Source: an alpha proteobacterium AAP38
GTDB taxonomy: Bacteria > Pseudomonadota > Alphaproteobacteria > Azospirillales > Azospirillaceae
Direction of reading: 5' to 3'
Assembly (NCBI GenBank): GCA_001296005.1
Contig: LJHR01000026.1
Span: 124,001 to 188,000 of the forward strand
DNA: 64,000 nucleotides
Part shown: piece by piece, positions 44,351 to 54,167 of the stretch
Position numbering within the stretch: position 1 is the first letter of the stretch
How the letters are laid out: the number at the start of each line of letters is the position of its first letter
The notes under the pieces: model-generated
The model's database searches: none
What the model saw: the letters and a program-made list of their open reading frames with translations, nothing else
Told to the model about the DNA's origin: nothing
Translations under genes and position numbers: made by a program

Positions 44351-47300
44351 TTACCGCTTCAGGTTGATCGTCTCCGTCAGCATTTCGTCGGTGGTCGTGA
44401 TCACGCGGGTATTGGCCGTGTAGGACCGCTGCGCCACGATCAGCTTGGTGAATTCCTGCGCGATATCGACGTTCGATCCTTCGATGGAGCTTGCGGCGAT
44501 CACGCCGGCACCGTTGACGCCGGTGGAGGTGAAGCGGGCGCGACCGCTATCCGCCGTTTCGGTGAAGGTGCCGCCCGTTTCACGGCCCAGCGCGTTCGCA
44601 TTGTTGAACAGCACCAGAGGCACCTGTGCGATCACACGGCGGCGACCATTGTCATAATTGGCGACAACGTCACCGTTTTCGCGGATTTCCACGTCCCGGA
44701 AGGTACCCTGCGGGCTGCCATCCTGAAGCAGGGAGGTCACGTTGATGGCGTTGCCCTCATACTCCGTAAGGCCCGTTGCTTCACCGAACGTCCCGAGATC
44801 CAGCGTGATGCGCTGCGGGCCGTTGCCATAATCGACGGTGAAGCTGACCTGGGCGGGCTGGCCGCCTTCGGTCACGGCGCTCACCGTGGCATTGCCGGTG
44901 CCGACATTCGCGGAAGACAAGCTGGACAGCGTACCGGCCTTGGCGGCTTCACCATTCGGCAGCGTACCACCGAAGTTCAGCGTGATGTGCGGCGGCGTGG
45001 TGCCGATGTTGGAGCTGGGCTCACCCAGGAAGGGAATGCCATCCTGGTTGCTGGTCATGGTGATGACGCCGCCGACCGAGGTGGCCTGCACCGGAATGCC
45101 GCTTTCCTGGTTCACCTTCAGGGCCAGATTGGCGGCGATCTCATCCAGCGACACTTCATTGCCGGTCGTCGTGTAGGTGATGGTGCGGTTGAAGTTCGGG
45201 GCCACTTCCTGGGTGCCGTTCAGCTGGATGCTGGCATCCTTGGCCGTCAGCAGAATGCCGTTGGTGACACCGTCATCCTTGATGGCCGATGCCGTGAACG
45301 GCGCGCCGAAATCATTGCCCACCTTTGTGACAAGGGCATCCAGCACGCTGGCCGGTGTCGGGAAATCACCGATATTCTGTTCCGTGATCTGCACCGCGTA
45401 GGTGGTGCCATTCATGGTGACGGCATAGCGGTTGCCAACAGCCGGCGTAGCGGTTGTCGTGGAGAAGTCAAAGAACTGCGACGACGGATCGGTAGCCAGA
45501 TCATCCGTACCGGTGACACGGAACGGCGTGTCGACGGCATTGCCAGTCAGCACCAGCTTGTTGCCACTGACCGTTGGCGTCACGTCGGCAGAAGTGATCT
45601 GCGGCAGGAACAAGTTAGTCAGGGCCTCCGTCGTCGTCGGCGGCTGCGTCGGCAGACCGTCCAGGTCAGCCTGAGTCAGGGGGCCGTAATTATAAGCAGT
45701 CCCATTGATGGTGACGCTGTAGACGTCGCCGACCTTCGGCGCTGTGCTGGGATAGGAAACTTCAGTCACCTGAGAGGCGGAAGCCGAAGGCTGAGTCGTC
45801 GTCGTGCCTTCCAGGGAGATGGGATCGACCTGGTTGGTCGACGGGCTGCGCAACGTCACAGAGTAAGTGGCGCCGACATCACCCGGCACACCGGTGATGG
45901 AGATGCGCTGCGTCTGACGCGAACCGGTGATATTGCCCTGGACCGAGCTGACGAAGGTCGTGTTGTCCGCCGGCGGCGCATTGTTGACATTGGCCTGCAT
46001 GAGGCGGTCACGACCGCTGACGGTGAAGGCTGTGTTAACATTGTCAGCCGTCAGGACCAAGCGGGTGCCCGACACGGACGCCGTCACACCCAGGGCTTGG
46101 GCGTTGATATCGGCGGCGAAGGTGGCCAGTTCGGTCGCCATGTCGTTACCCGAGACGGGCGCGTAGGTGATAGTGGTCCCGTTGATGGTCACCGACATGT
46201 CGTTTTCGTCGTCGGTAATGTCACGGTTCGGGTAGCTCATCTCCGTGACCTGGGCTGCCGACGACGAAGCCGCCGTCGTGGTCGTGCCGGCCTGCTCACC
46301 GACATTGAAGCTGTCGCCAACCGTCGTGCCACGCAGGGTCAGCGTGTTGCCCGTCACCGAGGCGATGACCTTCTCCGTGGAGGAGTTGGCATTCACTTGC
46401 GCGGCCAGCGCCGTCACGACACCGTTCAGGTCTTTCAGCTGACCAATATTGGCCGCCGTCACCTTGACCGTATAGGTCTGGGTGCTGTTGTTGTCGACAT
46501 TCAGCGTGAATTCGTCGCCGATATCGACCGAGCTGCCGGCAAAGGTGATCACGGACTGCTGCTGCTGCGTGCTGGTCGCCGGGGTCGTCACCGGGGCATT
46601 GGCCGTGTTGACGGTCGGCGTCGCATTGTTGACGTTGGTCGTCAGGGTGAAATCATCGCCCGCCGTGGTGGCAGAGATGCGCAGACGGCCATTGGAAACA
46701 TTGGCGGTCACACCGACCGGCGGCACGGCGCCGTTGATCTTGTCGGCCAGGGACTGGGCGACGCCGGTCAGATTGGACAGCTGCGAGGAGTTGGTGGTGG
46801 TCACCGTCTCGGTGAACTCCACGCCATTGATCGCAACGCGATAGGTATCGCCGATCTTGAAGGCGCCGTCGCCATTGGGCGACGTGAACTGCACTTCCTC
46901 GATCTGCTTGCGCGGCGTGATGCCCTGGGTCAGCGAGGTGGACTGGGCGGAGACCGGGAAGCCATCCAGGTTGCCGGACAGGGGCAGGTTGCCGACAGCG
47001 CCCGGCGTATCGACGGACAGGCGCCAGGCACCATCCACCTGGCCCGGACGCCAGCCCAGGGTGATGTCGCGCGGCTTACCCGTGCTGTCAAAGATCTGGA
47101 TCGTGGTCGGCTGGATCGGCTGGCCCGGCGTCGGATCGGTCGGCAAGTTCGCACGCAGCTCGATCGACTTGGTCGGAACCGGGCTGTCAATGTCGGCCGT
47201 GACCTGGATGGGTGTGGCGGAGGTCGAGAAAGAGTTCGTCGCCTCGCTGTAGATATAGCCGTTCAGCGCAAAGCCGGAGCGGTTGACCAGGATGCGCTCG

Positions 47301-47662
47301 TCGTTCAGTTCGAAGGAACCGTCACGGGTATAATAGCGCTCGCCGGTCGGCACCGAGGTGCCGTTGACTTCCGTCAGGCGGCTGACATTGAAGAAGCCCT
47401 GGCCACGGATGGCAAGGTTCGTCGTGCGGTCGACCGTTTCGATATTGCCGGCCACGCTGTTGGCATAGCTGGGGCGTGCCACCACACCACCGGGATTGTG
47501 CACACGAGCATTGGATTGCAGCACCAGGTTCGTGAAAGCGGTGTCGACGCGCTTGTAACCCGTGGTGCGGGCGTTGGCGATATTGTCCGAGATGTGACCA
47601 AGGGCGGCGGCCTGGGCCTGAAGGCCAGAAATGCCGGTGGTCAAGGATCCGAAGATGCTCAT
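44351..47662 (-). CDS. flgE: Flagellar hook protein FlgE, greatly enlarged
   Basis: 1103 residues, versus ~400 in most bacteria. The N terminus (FGSLTTGISGLQAQAAALGH and SDNIANARTTGYKR) and C terminus (SNVDIAQEFTKLIVAQRSYT, ending ETINLKR) are standard hook rod-forming ends. Between about residues 270 and 880 lies an insert of six to seven ~95-residue beta-rich units, each with a GDxYxVTINGTxYxY pattern followed by a LaxxiNa helix and a vsGnxLvLT strand. The insert likely decorates the hook surface. A sigma-54-type promoter precedes it at 47706. A frame of 1177 codons exists on the opposite strand but is a GC-bias shadow. Confidence 0.93.
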   Translation of the reverse strand: MSIFGSLTTGISGLQAQAAALGHISDNIANARTTGYKRVDTAFTNLVLQSNARVHNPGGVVARPSYANSVAGNIETVDRTTNLAIRGQGFFNVSRLTEVNGTSVPTGERYYTRDGSFELNDERILVNRSGFALNGYIYSEATNSFSTSATPIQVTADIDSPVPTKSIELRANLPTDPTPGQPIQPTTIQIFDSTGKPRDITLGWRPGQVDGAWRLSVDTPGAVGNLPLSGNLDGFPVSAQSTSLTQGITPRKQIEEVQFTSPNGDGAFKIGDTYRVAINGVEFTETVTTTNSSQLSNLTGVAQSLADKINGAVPPVGVTANVSNGRLRISATTAGDDFTLTTNVNNATPTVNTANAPVTTPATSTQQQQSVITFAGSSVDIGDEFTLNVDNNSTQTYTVKVTAANIGQLKDLNGVVTALAAQVNANSSTEKVIASVTGNTLTLRGTTVGDSFNVGEQAGTTTTAASSSAAQVTEMSYPNRDITDDENDMSVTINGTTITYAPVSGNDMATELATFAADINAQALGVTASVSGTRLVLTADNVNTAFTVSGRDRLMQANVNNAPPADNTTFVSSVQGNITGSRQTQRISITGVPGDVGATYSVTLRSPSTNQVDPISLEGTTTTQPSASASQVTEVSYPSTAPKVGDVYSVTINGTAYNYGPLTQADLDGLPTQPPTTTEALTNLFLPQITSADVTPTVSGNKLVLTGNAVDTPFRVTGTDDLATDPSSQFFDFSTTTATPAVGNRYAVTMNGTTYAVQITEQNIGDFPTPASVLDALVTKVGNDFGAPFTASAIKDDGVTNGILLTAKDASIQLNGTQEVAPNFNRTITYTTTGNEVSLDEIAANLALKVNQESGIPVQATSVGGVITMTSNQDGIPFLGEPSSNIGTTPPHITLNFGGTLPNGEAAKAGTLSSLSSANVGTGNATVSAVTEGGQPAQVSFTVDYGNGPQRITLDLGTFGEATGLTEYEGNAINVTSLLQDGSPQGTFRDVEIRENGDVVANYDNGRRRVIAQVPLVLFNNANALGRETGGTFTETADSGRARFTSTGVNGAGVIAASSIEGSNVDIAQEFTKLIVAQRSYTANTRVITTTDEMLTETINLKR

Positions 47663-47705
47663 GGAAGGGCTCCCGTTGGAGTGATGGCGTGTCGTGGCCT
47701 ATTGA

Positions 47706-47720
47706 GCAAGTTCGATGCCA
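47706..47720 (-). promoter_or_regulatory. Sigma-54-type promoter for flgE
   Basis: On the minus strand TGGCAT-CGAAC-TTGC, one mismatch from TGGCAC-N5-TTGC, with correct GG/GC spacing, about 44 bases before the flgE start. Middle/late flagellar genes in alphaproteobacteria are often sigma-54/FlbD controlled. Confidence 0.75.
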
Positions 47721-47870
47721 ACTCCCGAAAAATCTTTAAATCACTGATTTAATTGGATTAACGAAATCCACATGATCGGCATTCCCTGCCCCTTTCCGAG
47801 GTAGAAGATGCTACTGGGCGGATTTTGCCGGGGTAGCGGTGTCTTTTGCCGGGGCCATGCGGACAGAGAA

Positions 47871-47902
47871 GGGGCCGATCCATCGGCGGATGGATCGGCC
47901 CC
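47871..47902 (-). terminator. Terminator of the flgK-flgL-small gene operon
   Basis: GGGGCCGATCC / GGATCGGCCCC perfect 11-bp stem with a 10-base loop, then TTCTCT on the minus strand. It lies ~50 bases past the stop of the small gene at 47954. Confidence 0.82.
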
Positions 47903-47953
47903 TTGGGCACTCGCAACCATGAAGTGACGTGACAGCAGCGCCGTCACAGCCGA

Positions 47954-48241
47954 TCAGTTCGGACGCGGCGGGACAGCGAACATGCCCGTGCGCACGTCAT
48001 TGGCCATCCCTTCCAGGAATTCAGCCGTCGTGCCCACGCCATGTTTGGCCAGAAGACCATAGACGGCAGCCGTCACGGACATGGTGCCGATCATGTCATA
48101 GGGCACGCCTTCACGGGTGGCATTCACCCAGAAGGCATTGAACTGATCGAACAGGCGGGTACGGATCGCCTCGTCGCCGCTGGGGGCGCTGGCCGGTGCG
48201 GGGGCGGCGGTAAAGCCATTGGGGGGTGCGAAGGCATTCAT
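47954..48241 (-). CDS. Small hypothetical protein in the flagellar operon
   Basis: 95 residues. An Ala/Pro-rich start is followed by a helical part with LFDQFNAFWVNATREGVPYD and VTAAVYGLLAKHG. No family recognised. It follows flgL by 29 bases in the same direction and is likely cotranscribed, so it may be a chaperone or regulator for the hook-filament junction; that is inferred from place only. Confidence 0.6.
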   Translation of the reverse strand: MNAFAPPNGFTAAPAPASAPSGDEAIRTRLFDQFNAFWVNATREGVPYDMIGTMSVTAAVYGLLAKHGVGTTAEFLEGMANDVRTGMFAVPPRPN

Positions 48242-48270
48242 TTCTCGGTTCTCCTTCTGATGGATCGGGT

Positions 48271-50361
48271 TCAGGCAAGAAAGTTGATGAGGGACAGGGA
48301 TTGCATGCGACCGGTGATGGTGTAGCTGGCCTGCTGAGTGGACATTGCGGACTGCAGGCGGACGGCCACCTCGTTCTGGTCGATGCCTTCGATGTTGGCC
48401 AATTCGCCCTGGGCCTTGGCGATGGCGTCCTGGTGACGGCTCTGCGTGTTGTCCATGGTGGCCGCCGCATTGACGACGCGGGAATGGACGCCGCGCAGCT
48501 GGTTCTGCGCATCGGTCAGCAGATTGCGGCCTTCCTCCATCAGCTTGCCATAGTCGCCGGGGCGGTTGATGGCGGCGGTCAGGCGGCGCAGGCCGCTGAC
48601 AAGCTTCTGGATGGCGGGATCATTGCTGCTGACACCGTAATTGACGCTGAGCCCGTCATCGACCTGCAGCTTCGCAATGTCATAGGCCGCCGAAACCTCG
48701 CGCGACTTCGCAAAATCGGTATCGTAGAAGGGCAATCCCGGCGGATTGACGATGCCTTCAAACGTATCCTGCTCTGCCAGGGGCGGCAGGTCGTTGGTGA
48801 TCAGCCGCGTCTGGTTGCCGGCATTGTTGATATCGGCTGTCGTCTGAAACTGGCTGTTCACATCCTTGGCGGTGAAGATCAGCTTGGTGTCGTCTGCGGG
48901 ATCAATGCTGGCCACCACCGAGGCGGCAGGATCGGCATTGATCTGCACCGCCATCCGCTGCGCCACCCAGTTCGACATGGAGGTGGGGGCGGTGTAGGAC
49001 GGCACCTGCCCGGGCGCATCGGTCGGCAGCGGTGCGTTGCCCCGCAGGATGTCGGTGTCACTAGGGCTGATGGCATAGGAATATTTCGTCGGCCCGGCGA
49101 TGATCACCTGCGGCGGCGCATTTTCGTTCTGCACGATGGTGCGGGAACCGATGGAGATGTTGAACACATCGCCCACATCGGCTTCCGTGCCATGGAACTT
49201 CACATTGTCGATCTGCCGCTGCGTCTCGCTGGCTTCCTGCACCGTGTAGGGCGCCTGGGAAGCATCGACGGCGTCCGGCGCGGTCAGCACCACATTCTCA
49301 TGCGTGCCATTGTCATAGACACGGCTGGTCAGCGTGAACTTTTCCTTCACGTCATTGGCCGTGGCTGTGACAATCCCGTTGGAGACCGACAGGGTCACAT
49401 TGAAGGGCGGGTCGCTGAACTGACGTATCTGGTCAACCAGGCCGGTGCCGGTATCGTTGGAAAACACCTCGTCCAGCGACTTCTCATTCCCCGTCGTGAC
49501 ATAGGTGAAACGCTTGCCATTCAGGATCATCTCGTAGGTTTCGCCAGCGTCCCCACGCTCGCCCACCAGGGTGGTGCGGGTAATCTGCTTGGCCGCAACG
49601 ATATCGTCCACCGGCTTGGTATTGTAGCGGGAGCCCGAGAACAGGTAGCGGTCGCCGACCCGTTCATTCAGCAGGGATTCCAGTTCCACGGTCATGCCGC
49701 GGATCACTTCGCGCGTCGAGGCCATGTCGGGCCAGGAGACATCGAAGGACGAAATGCCCGACCCTTCCAGGCTCTCGATATTCAGCTTGATGACGGCGCC
49801 ATCGCCGGGGCCACCGGAAATGGTGAAGCGGTCAGCGTCCACCTGCGGCGGCACCTGCTTCATGTTGACGGTATTGACGGCGCGGCCGCCCAGCCCGTCG
49901 GTGACGGTGATATCGAAGCTGCCCTTCGGCCCGGTCTGGCTGGGCACTGCGGAGATGGTGTAGGTGGCCTCGGCCTTGAACTTGCTGTTGATATCGTCCA
50001 CCGACACCTTCATGGCGCCTGCGGACTGGTTGGTGACGCTGCTGATGCGCGTGGCGCCCGGTCCCTGCGGTAGGCGTGTAGTGCTGGACAATTCCGACGC
50101 CATGTCGGCCATACGGTCCATCAGCGTGTCGTATGACTTCACGCGGGTCATCGTCTGGTCGATGGTCTGGGAATAGGCCTGACGGCGCACCAGTTCGGAT
50201 TTCAGGTCCAGAAGGCGCTGTGACTGCGTGCCGAAGAAGGCCACATCCTGCGACTTCTTGCCCGTGTTGAGCTGGGTCGAGAGATCGTCGATCGCCGACT
50301 GCCCGCCCGTGAGCGTGCGGATGGTGTTGATATAGCTGCCATAGCTGCTGATGCGGGTCAT
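48271..50361 (-). CDS. flgL: Flagellar hook-associated protein FlgL (HAP3), enlarged
   Basis: 696 residues, more than twice the usual ~300. The N terminus (SSYGSYINTIRTLTGGQSAI) and C terminus (LINFLA after TGRMQSLS) with heptad-like helices match flagellin-related FlgL. The middle carries at least two beta modules like those in FlgE (AGETYEMILNGKRFTYVTTG; VGDVFNISIGSRT). Its ATG shares bases with the flgK stop (ATGA). It joins hook to filament. Confidence 0.9.
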   Translation of the reverse strand: MTRISSYGSYINTIRTLTGGQSAIDDLSTQLNTGKKSQDVAFFGTQSQRLLDLKSELVRRQAYSQTIDQTMTRVKSYDTLMDRMADMASELSSTTRLPQGPGATRISSVTNQSAGAMKVSVDDINSKFKAEATYTISAVPSQTGPKGSFDITVTDGLGGRAVNTVNMKQVPPQVDADRFTISGGPGDGAVIKLNIESLEGSGISSFDVSWPDMASTREVIRGMTVELESLLNERVGDRYLFSGSRYNTKPVDDIVAAKQITRTTLVGERGDAGETYEMILNGKRFTYVTTGNEKSLDEVFSNDTGTGLVDQIRQFSDPPFNVTLSVSNGIVTATANDVKEKFTLTSRVYDNGTHENVVLTAPDAVDASQAPYTVQEASETQRQIDNVKFHGTEADVGDVFNISIGSRTIVQNENAPPQVIIAGPTKYSYAISPSDTDILRGNAPLPTDAPGQVPSYTAPTSMSNWVAQRMAVQINADPAASVVASIDPADDTKLIFTAKDVNSQFQTTADINNAGNQTRLITNDLPPLAEQDTFEGIVNPPGLPFYDTDFAKSREVSAAYDIAKLQVDDGLSVNYGVSSNDPAIQKLVSGLRRLTAAINRPGDYGKLMEEGRNLLTDAQNQLRGVHSRVVNAAATMDNTQSRHQDAIAKAQGELANIEGIDQNEVAVRLQSAMSTQQASYTITGRMQSLSLINFLA

Positions 50362-51764
50362 CTGACGATCCCCTCGATGGCATCCAACATATTGTTGACC
50401 GTCTGCATCACGCGGGCGGCGGCGGAATAGTTGCGCTGGAGCACCTGCAACATGGCGATCTCTTCATCCATGTTAACGCCGGTATTGTTCTTGTACCGGC
50501 CTTCCAGCTGCGCCTTGAAATCGGTGGCGATGGTGGCCTGCTCGCTGGCAACCTTCTGGTTGCTGCTCCACTGCGCGATGACGGTGGAAACCATGGAGCC
50601 ATAGGACAGGCCAGTGGCCCGCAGCCCGTCGGCATTGATGGTGCGGCCAGCGGCGTTCATCGCATCAGCCACACCCGCTGCGGCACTGGCCTTCACGGTA
50701 TAGTCACCCGAAAGAAGGCCGGGATTGATCTCGATATTGCCGGCGCCGGTCCCGATGAAGAACCGGTTCGGCAACTCGCCATCGCCAACGGGATTGGCGC
50801 TGTTATAGGCGTCGGCGAAGCTGGTCGGCTCGCCCGGCTTGGTCGATCCCAGGAAAGCTTCGGCAATGGCCTGGGTCTGAGAGCGCAGCTTGCGCAGGAT
50901 TTCGGCGCCGGGCAGGTTGGATGCGGGCTGCGGCGGGTCCTGTACCGACCCGTCGGTACGCAGTTCCAGCAGGGCGCCCAGCTTGCCGTCACGCACCATG
51001 CCCGTCAGGTCACGGTCGGATGCCGAGGAACGCAGCTGGCCATTGTCATAGGTGAACTTCACCGGGGCCGCATCCAGCAGGGACACGCCCGACGTCGTGA
51101 AGATCGACAGCTTGCCATCCGCCCGCTCCACGGTGCGGATGCTCATCATCCCGGCCACTTCGCGCACCAGGGCGTCGCGGCGATCCTCCATCTCCATGGT
51201 CGGATCACCAGCGCCACGCGTCACCAGGATGTTGGTGTTCAACTGATCGATGGAGGACAGGGCCGAATTCAGCTGATCCACCGACTGGTTGATGTCGGTA
51301 TCCAGCTGCTTCTCGATGCTGTTGATACCCTCATTCAGGCGGCGCAGCTCGCGCGCCAGATCTTCGCCATGGACGACGATCTGGCCCTGGGCAACGGTGC
51401 TTTCCGGGGTGGCGGCCAGTTCTTTCCAGGCTGTTTCAAACTTGTCCAGCGCGTCGGTTACAGGCGGCTTGCCCGCCGTCGTGCCCAACAGGTCGGTCGC
51501 TTTGCGCATGTAATCAGCCGTGGTCGTCGCACCGGATTCCTCCGAAATGGTCTGTTCCAGCTGCACACGCAGCGCCACATCGACCTGGCGCTTGTACTGG
51601 GCGATGCCGGTGCCGCCCTGATTGTCAGAGGTCTGCTCCAGCGAATGCCGGGACCGGTTGGGATCATCCGCCTTGGCCACATTCTCAGCAACCAGCCCCA
51701 GCTGCCCTTGGATCAGGCGCAGGCCGTTGCTTGAGTTGTTGAGGACGCCAAACAGGCTGGTCAT
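50358..51764 (-). CDS. flgK: Flagellar hook-associated protein FlgK (HAP1)
   Basis: 468 residues from ATG 51764, preceded by AAGGGA. The N terminus (TSLFGVLNNSSNGLRLIQGQ, then LGLVAENVAKADD) and the C terminus (NMDEEIAMLQVLQRNYSAAA) are FlgK hallmarks. Unlike FlgE and FlgL here it has no large insert. An in-frame ATG at 51809 would add 15 untypical residues. First gene of the flgK-flgL-small gene operon; a sigma-54-like promoter lies 67 bases ahead. Confidence 0.93.
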   Translation of the reverse strand: MTSLFGVLNNSSNGLRLIQGQLGLVAENVAKADDPNRSRHSLEQTSDNQGGTGIAQYKRQVDVALRVQLEQTISEESGATTTADYMRKATDLLGTTAGKPPVTDALDKFETAWKELAATPESTVAQGQIVVHGEDLARELRRLNEGINSIEKQLDTDINQSVDQLNSALSSIDQLNTNILVTRGAGDPTMEMEDRRDALVREVAGMMSIRTVERADGKLSIFTTSGVSLLDAAPVKFTYDNGQLRSSASDRDLTGMVRDGKLGALLELRTDGSVQDPPQPASNLPGAEILRKLRSQTQAIAEAFLGSTKPGEPTSFADAYNSANPVGDGELPNRFFIGTGAGNIEINPGLLSGDYTVKASAAAGVADAMNAAGRTINADGLRATGLSYGSMVSTVIAQWSSNQKVASEQATIATDFKAQLEGRYKNNTGVNMDEEIAMLQVLQRNYSAAARVMQTVNNMLDAIEGIVR

Positions 51765-51830
51765 CGGACGGGTCCCTTGTACCGGCGAAATGCCAGGACC
51801 GATCCCCATGACCGGCCCGCCCTGTCATCT

Positions 51831-51845
51831 GCAACAGGCGGGCCA
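51831..51845 (-). promoter_or_regulatory. Sigma-54-like promoter for flgK
   Basis: On the minus strand TGGCCC-GCCTG-TTGC, one mismatch from TGGCAC-N5-TTGC, correctly spaced, 67 bases before flgK. Consistent with the site before flgE. Confidence 0.6.
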
Positions 51846-52019
51846 ACTTTGACGTTGTGAGGATTTACAAGGGTTTGCGCAGATTTCAGGGCGGTCGATA
51901 TGACCCCTGGGCAGAATCTGCCGGATGGAAAAATCCGGAAACGGCAAGGATGGCCGGGTACCGAAACAAAAAGCCCCCGCCGGTGGGCAGGGGCTTCATG
52001 ATCGGCTGGAAGGTCAGGG

Positions 52020-52325
52020 TCAGGCGGAATGAACCGCCGCCGACAGCAGTGACAGACGGCTGCGCACGATCTGTTCGGCCAGCAGCCAATGTTCGACATC
52101 ACGGCCCGGCGGCTGCCCTTCCGACAGCCATAGTAGATAGGCTTCTTCGGCCACCTGATCGGTGGTCGGCTCTACCGCGATGGCCACCGAGGCCACGGGG
52201 GCCGGATCGACCTTCTTGGCACGGGGCTTGGCCGGGGCCTTGGCCTTCTTCACCGGCGGCGGGGCGGGAACGGTTTCGGTCTCGGGAACGGAAAGGGCTT
52301 CGGACTTGGCGGATTTGCGCGGCAT
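52020..52325 (-). CDS. DUF2934-domain protein
   Basis: 101 residues from ATG 52325 (GGAGA ahead). Basic/Pro-rich first half (KKAKAPAKPRAKKV), then AYLLWLSEGQPPGRDVEHWL, the signature of DUF2934. Function unknown. It lies between the flgK promoter and a methyltransferase gene on the same strand. Confidence 0.75.
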   Translation of the reverse strand: MPRKSAKSEALSVPETETVPAPPPVKKAKAPAKPRAKKVDPAPVASVAIAVEPTTDQVAEEAYLLWLSEGQPPGRDVEHWLLAEQIVRSRLSLLSAAVHSA

Positions 52326-52451
52326 GGGGCTATCTCTCCATCGCAGGGAACCAAGCGGACTGGGCGCAGGAAGATGGTGCACTGCAACCGCAGAAATTTC
52401 CACTCCCTTCCTTTGGATTGCCTCGAAATTTCCGCAAGTCCGCCCTTCTTA

Positions 52452-53942
52452 TTACGGCACTGCACCCAAAGCGTGCAGCACCGGCAGCCGACGCCGGGCA
52501 AAGGATTCCCACCGCTCGGCCAGTTCGGCCTTGTGCCGCTCCGCATTCGTGATCGGCTTGCCATCACGCAGCACCCGCTGACCCAGAGCTTCCAGCGTCG
52601 TGAAGGCATGCATCACCGGCTCCTTTCCCTGCTGCATCGCCGCCAGGAACAGCTTGCCCAGCCTGTCGACCGCTACGCCGCCACCCGTCACGGGGCTGGC
52701 CAAGGCCGGCATGCGGTCTGCCGATGCGGCATCCGTAAGCAGCATTGCGTTCAGCCGCGCGCACGCGTCCCGGCGCTGATCATCGCCATCAGGCGGCAGG
52801 GCCGGTGCGATCAGGTCCAGCGCCTTCAGGGCGGCCAACGCCGCCGGCCCCTCCCCCCCAACCTGCGCCAACAGGGCAACCTCATCCATCGGCCCCGCCT
52901 GCAACGCCGTCAGTATGGCGTGCGCCGCGTCAAAAGGTACCTCCAGGGGTCGCGTGGCCGGCGTCGCCCGGCGGGGCAGGTCACGCGGATGGCCCAGCGC
53001 CGCCCAGCGCCTGTGCACTGCCGGACACGCCGATCCGCCATCCCGGATGAACAGGTCGCGGCGGAAGGGCCGGTTGGTGACATAGTCGCGCAGCAACTCC
53101 CTGAAATCGGGATCATCGGCTGCCTCCCTCCCCCCAACGGTAAGGATGGCATCCGCCAGCCCCTCCTCCTCCCACCGGTCTGCCGCCCGCACCTGCGCGG
53201 CCAGCCGCAGACCGGCGGGGGCCAGGGCCTGTGCCAGATCCGTGAAATAGGTCGGGTGCCAGCTCTCATTGAAATATTCATGCGCCAGATAATCGACGGG
53301 CCGTTCCAGCAGAGCATCCAGGCGGGTCGTCGCCGTCGGGTTCACCCGGAAGTACCCGGCCTCCTGTGCCCGCAGCCGCTCCGCCAGGGCCAGGGAACCG
53401 GTGATACGCTCCGCCAAACTCCCCTGCCCCCGCCGCGCCGATGCCAGCATCAATTCCCGTAGCGGCAGATACTGCGCCCAACCGGGCAGGACATTATAGC
53501 CGAGATAGACGACCCCGCCGGGCTTCAGATGCCGGTCCAGAAAGACCACGATCTCCGCCCGCTGATGCGGCCCCACCCAGGACCAGACGCCATGCAGGGC
53601 CACGACATCAAAGGCGGGAAGGTCGCTGTCGGCATAATCGGCAAAGCCCAGCGGGCTGACCGTCAGGTTCGACAGGCCCGCCCCATCGGCCAGCCATCGC
53701 GCATGGGCCACATGGTCCGGGTTGATATCATTGCCCCAGAACCGCGCCTGCGGGTTGGCGGCGGCCAGCAGGGCCAGGCTGAACCCCTGACCAAAGCCCA
53801 GCTCACAATAATCAAACGCTTGCCCCGGCCGGATCGGCGACCGACAGCCCAGCGCCTCGGCCATGGGCCAGGGCTGCAACTCCGCATGGAAGCTGTAGGT
53901 ATAGCCGATTTCCGTGACGTACCCGTCCGTCCAGCCCCGCAT
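52452..53942 (-). CDS. SAM-dependent methyltransferase with regulatory domain
   Basis: 496 residues. Class I SAM site YCELGFGQGFSLALLAAANP, with the acidic GNDINPDHV after it, and VALHGVWSWVG as the post-motif. The remaining ~280 residues match the methyltransferase regulatory domain of PF10119-type proteins. Substrate unknown; a role on glycans or flagellar proteins is possible from context. It contains an iteron-like sequence at 53130. Confidence 0.8.
   Translation of the reverse strand: MRGWTDGYVTEIGYTYSFHAELQPWPMAEALGCRSPIRPGQAFDYCELGFGQGFSLALLAAANPQARFWGNDINPDHVAHARWLADGAGLSNLTVSPLGFADYADSDLPAFDVVALHGVWSWVGPHQRAEIVVFLDRHLKPGGVVYLGYNVLPGWAQYLPLRELMLASARRGQGSLAERITGSLALAERLRAQEAGYFRVNPTATTRLDALLERPVDYLAHEYFNESWHPTYFTDLAQALAPAGLRLAAQVRAADRWEEEGLADAILTVGGREAADDPDFRELLRDYVTNRPFRRDLFIRDGGSACPAVHRRWAALGHPRDLPRRATPATRPLEVPFDAAHAILTALQAGPMDEVALLAQVGGEGPAALAALKALDLIAPALPPDGDDQRRDACARLNAMLLTDAASADRMPALASPVTGGGVAVDRLGKLFLAAMQQGKEPVMHAFTTLEALGQRVLRDGKPITNAERHKAELAERWESFARRRLPVLHALGAVP
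53130..53145 (-). repeat. Outlying iteron (exact) inside the methyltransferase gene
   Basis: Reads CCTTAC-CGTTG-GGGGG on the minus strand, an exact match to the origin iteron, 9 kb from the array. Confidence 0.6.
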
Positions 53943-54167
53943 GATCCCTTCCCTGCGCTATCCATGCCTGTCCACAGGCATGGCCTTCCTGTTCCCTCAA
54001 TCGCCGGGCGCCGCCGTACGGCGGCTTGGCTCACGGCACCATGGGGTGCCGCGGCGGCAGTCACCGCCGGGGCAATCCCGATACCGGGACTGCCCTACCC
54101 CTGTTTTCATGGCATGAAGCCGTGAACTCGGCTATGGAAAGCCCCGGCCCATCGACAGGAAACAGGC

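Noticed and set aside
44219-47752. 1177-codon open frame on the plus strand opposite flgE
   Set aside because: Arg/Gly/His/Asp-rich product without any family pattern; it is the antisense shadow of flgE caused by high GC third positions. flgE has clear rod-protein ends.
48226-50073. 615-codon open frame opposite flgL
   Set aside because: Same kind of shadow; flgL on the minus strand has proper ends and coupling to flgK.
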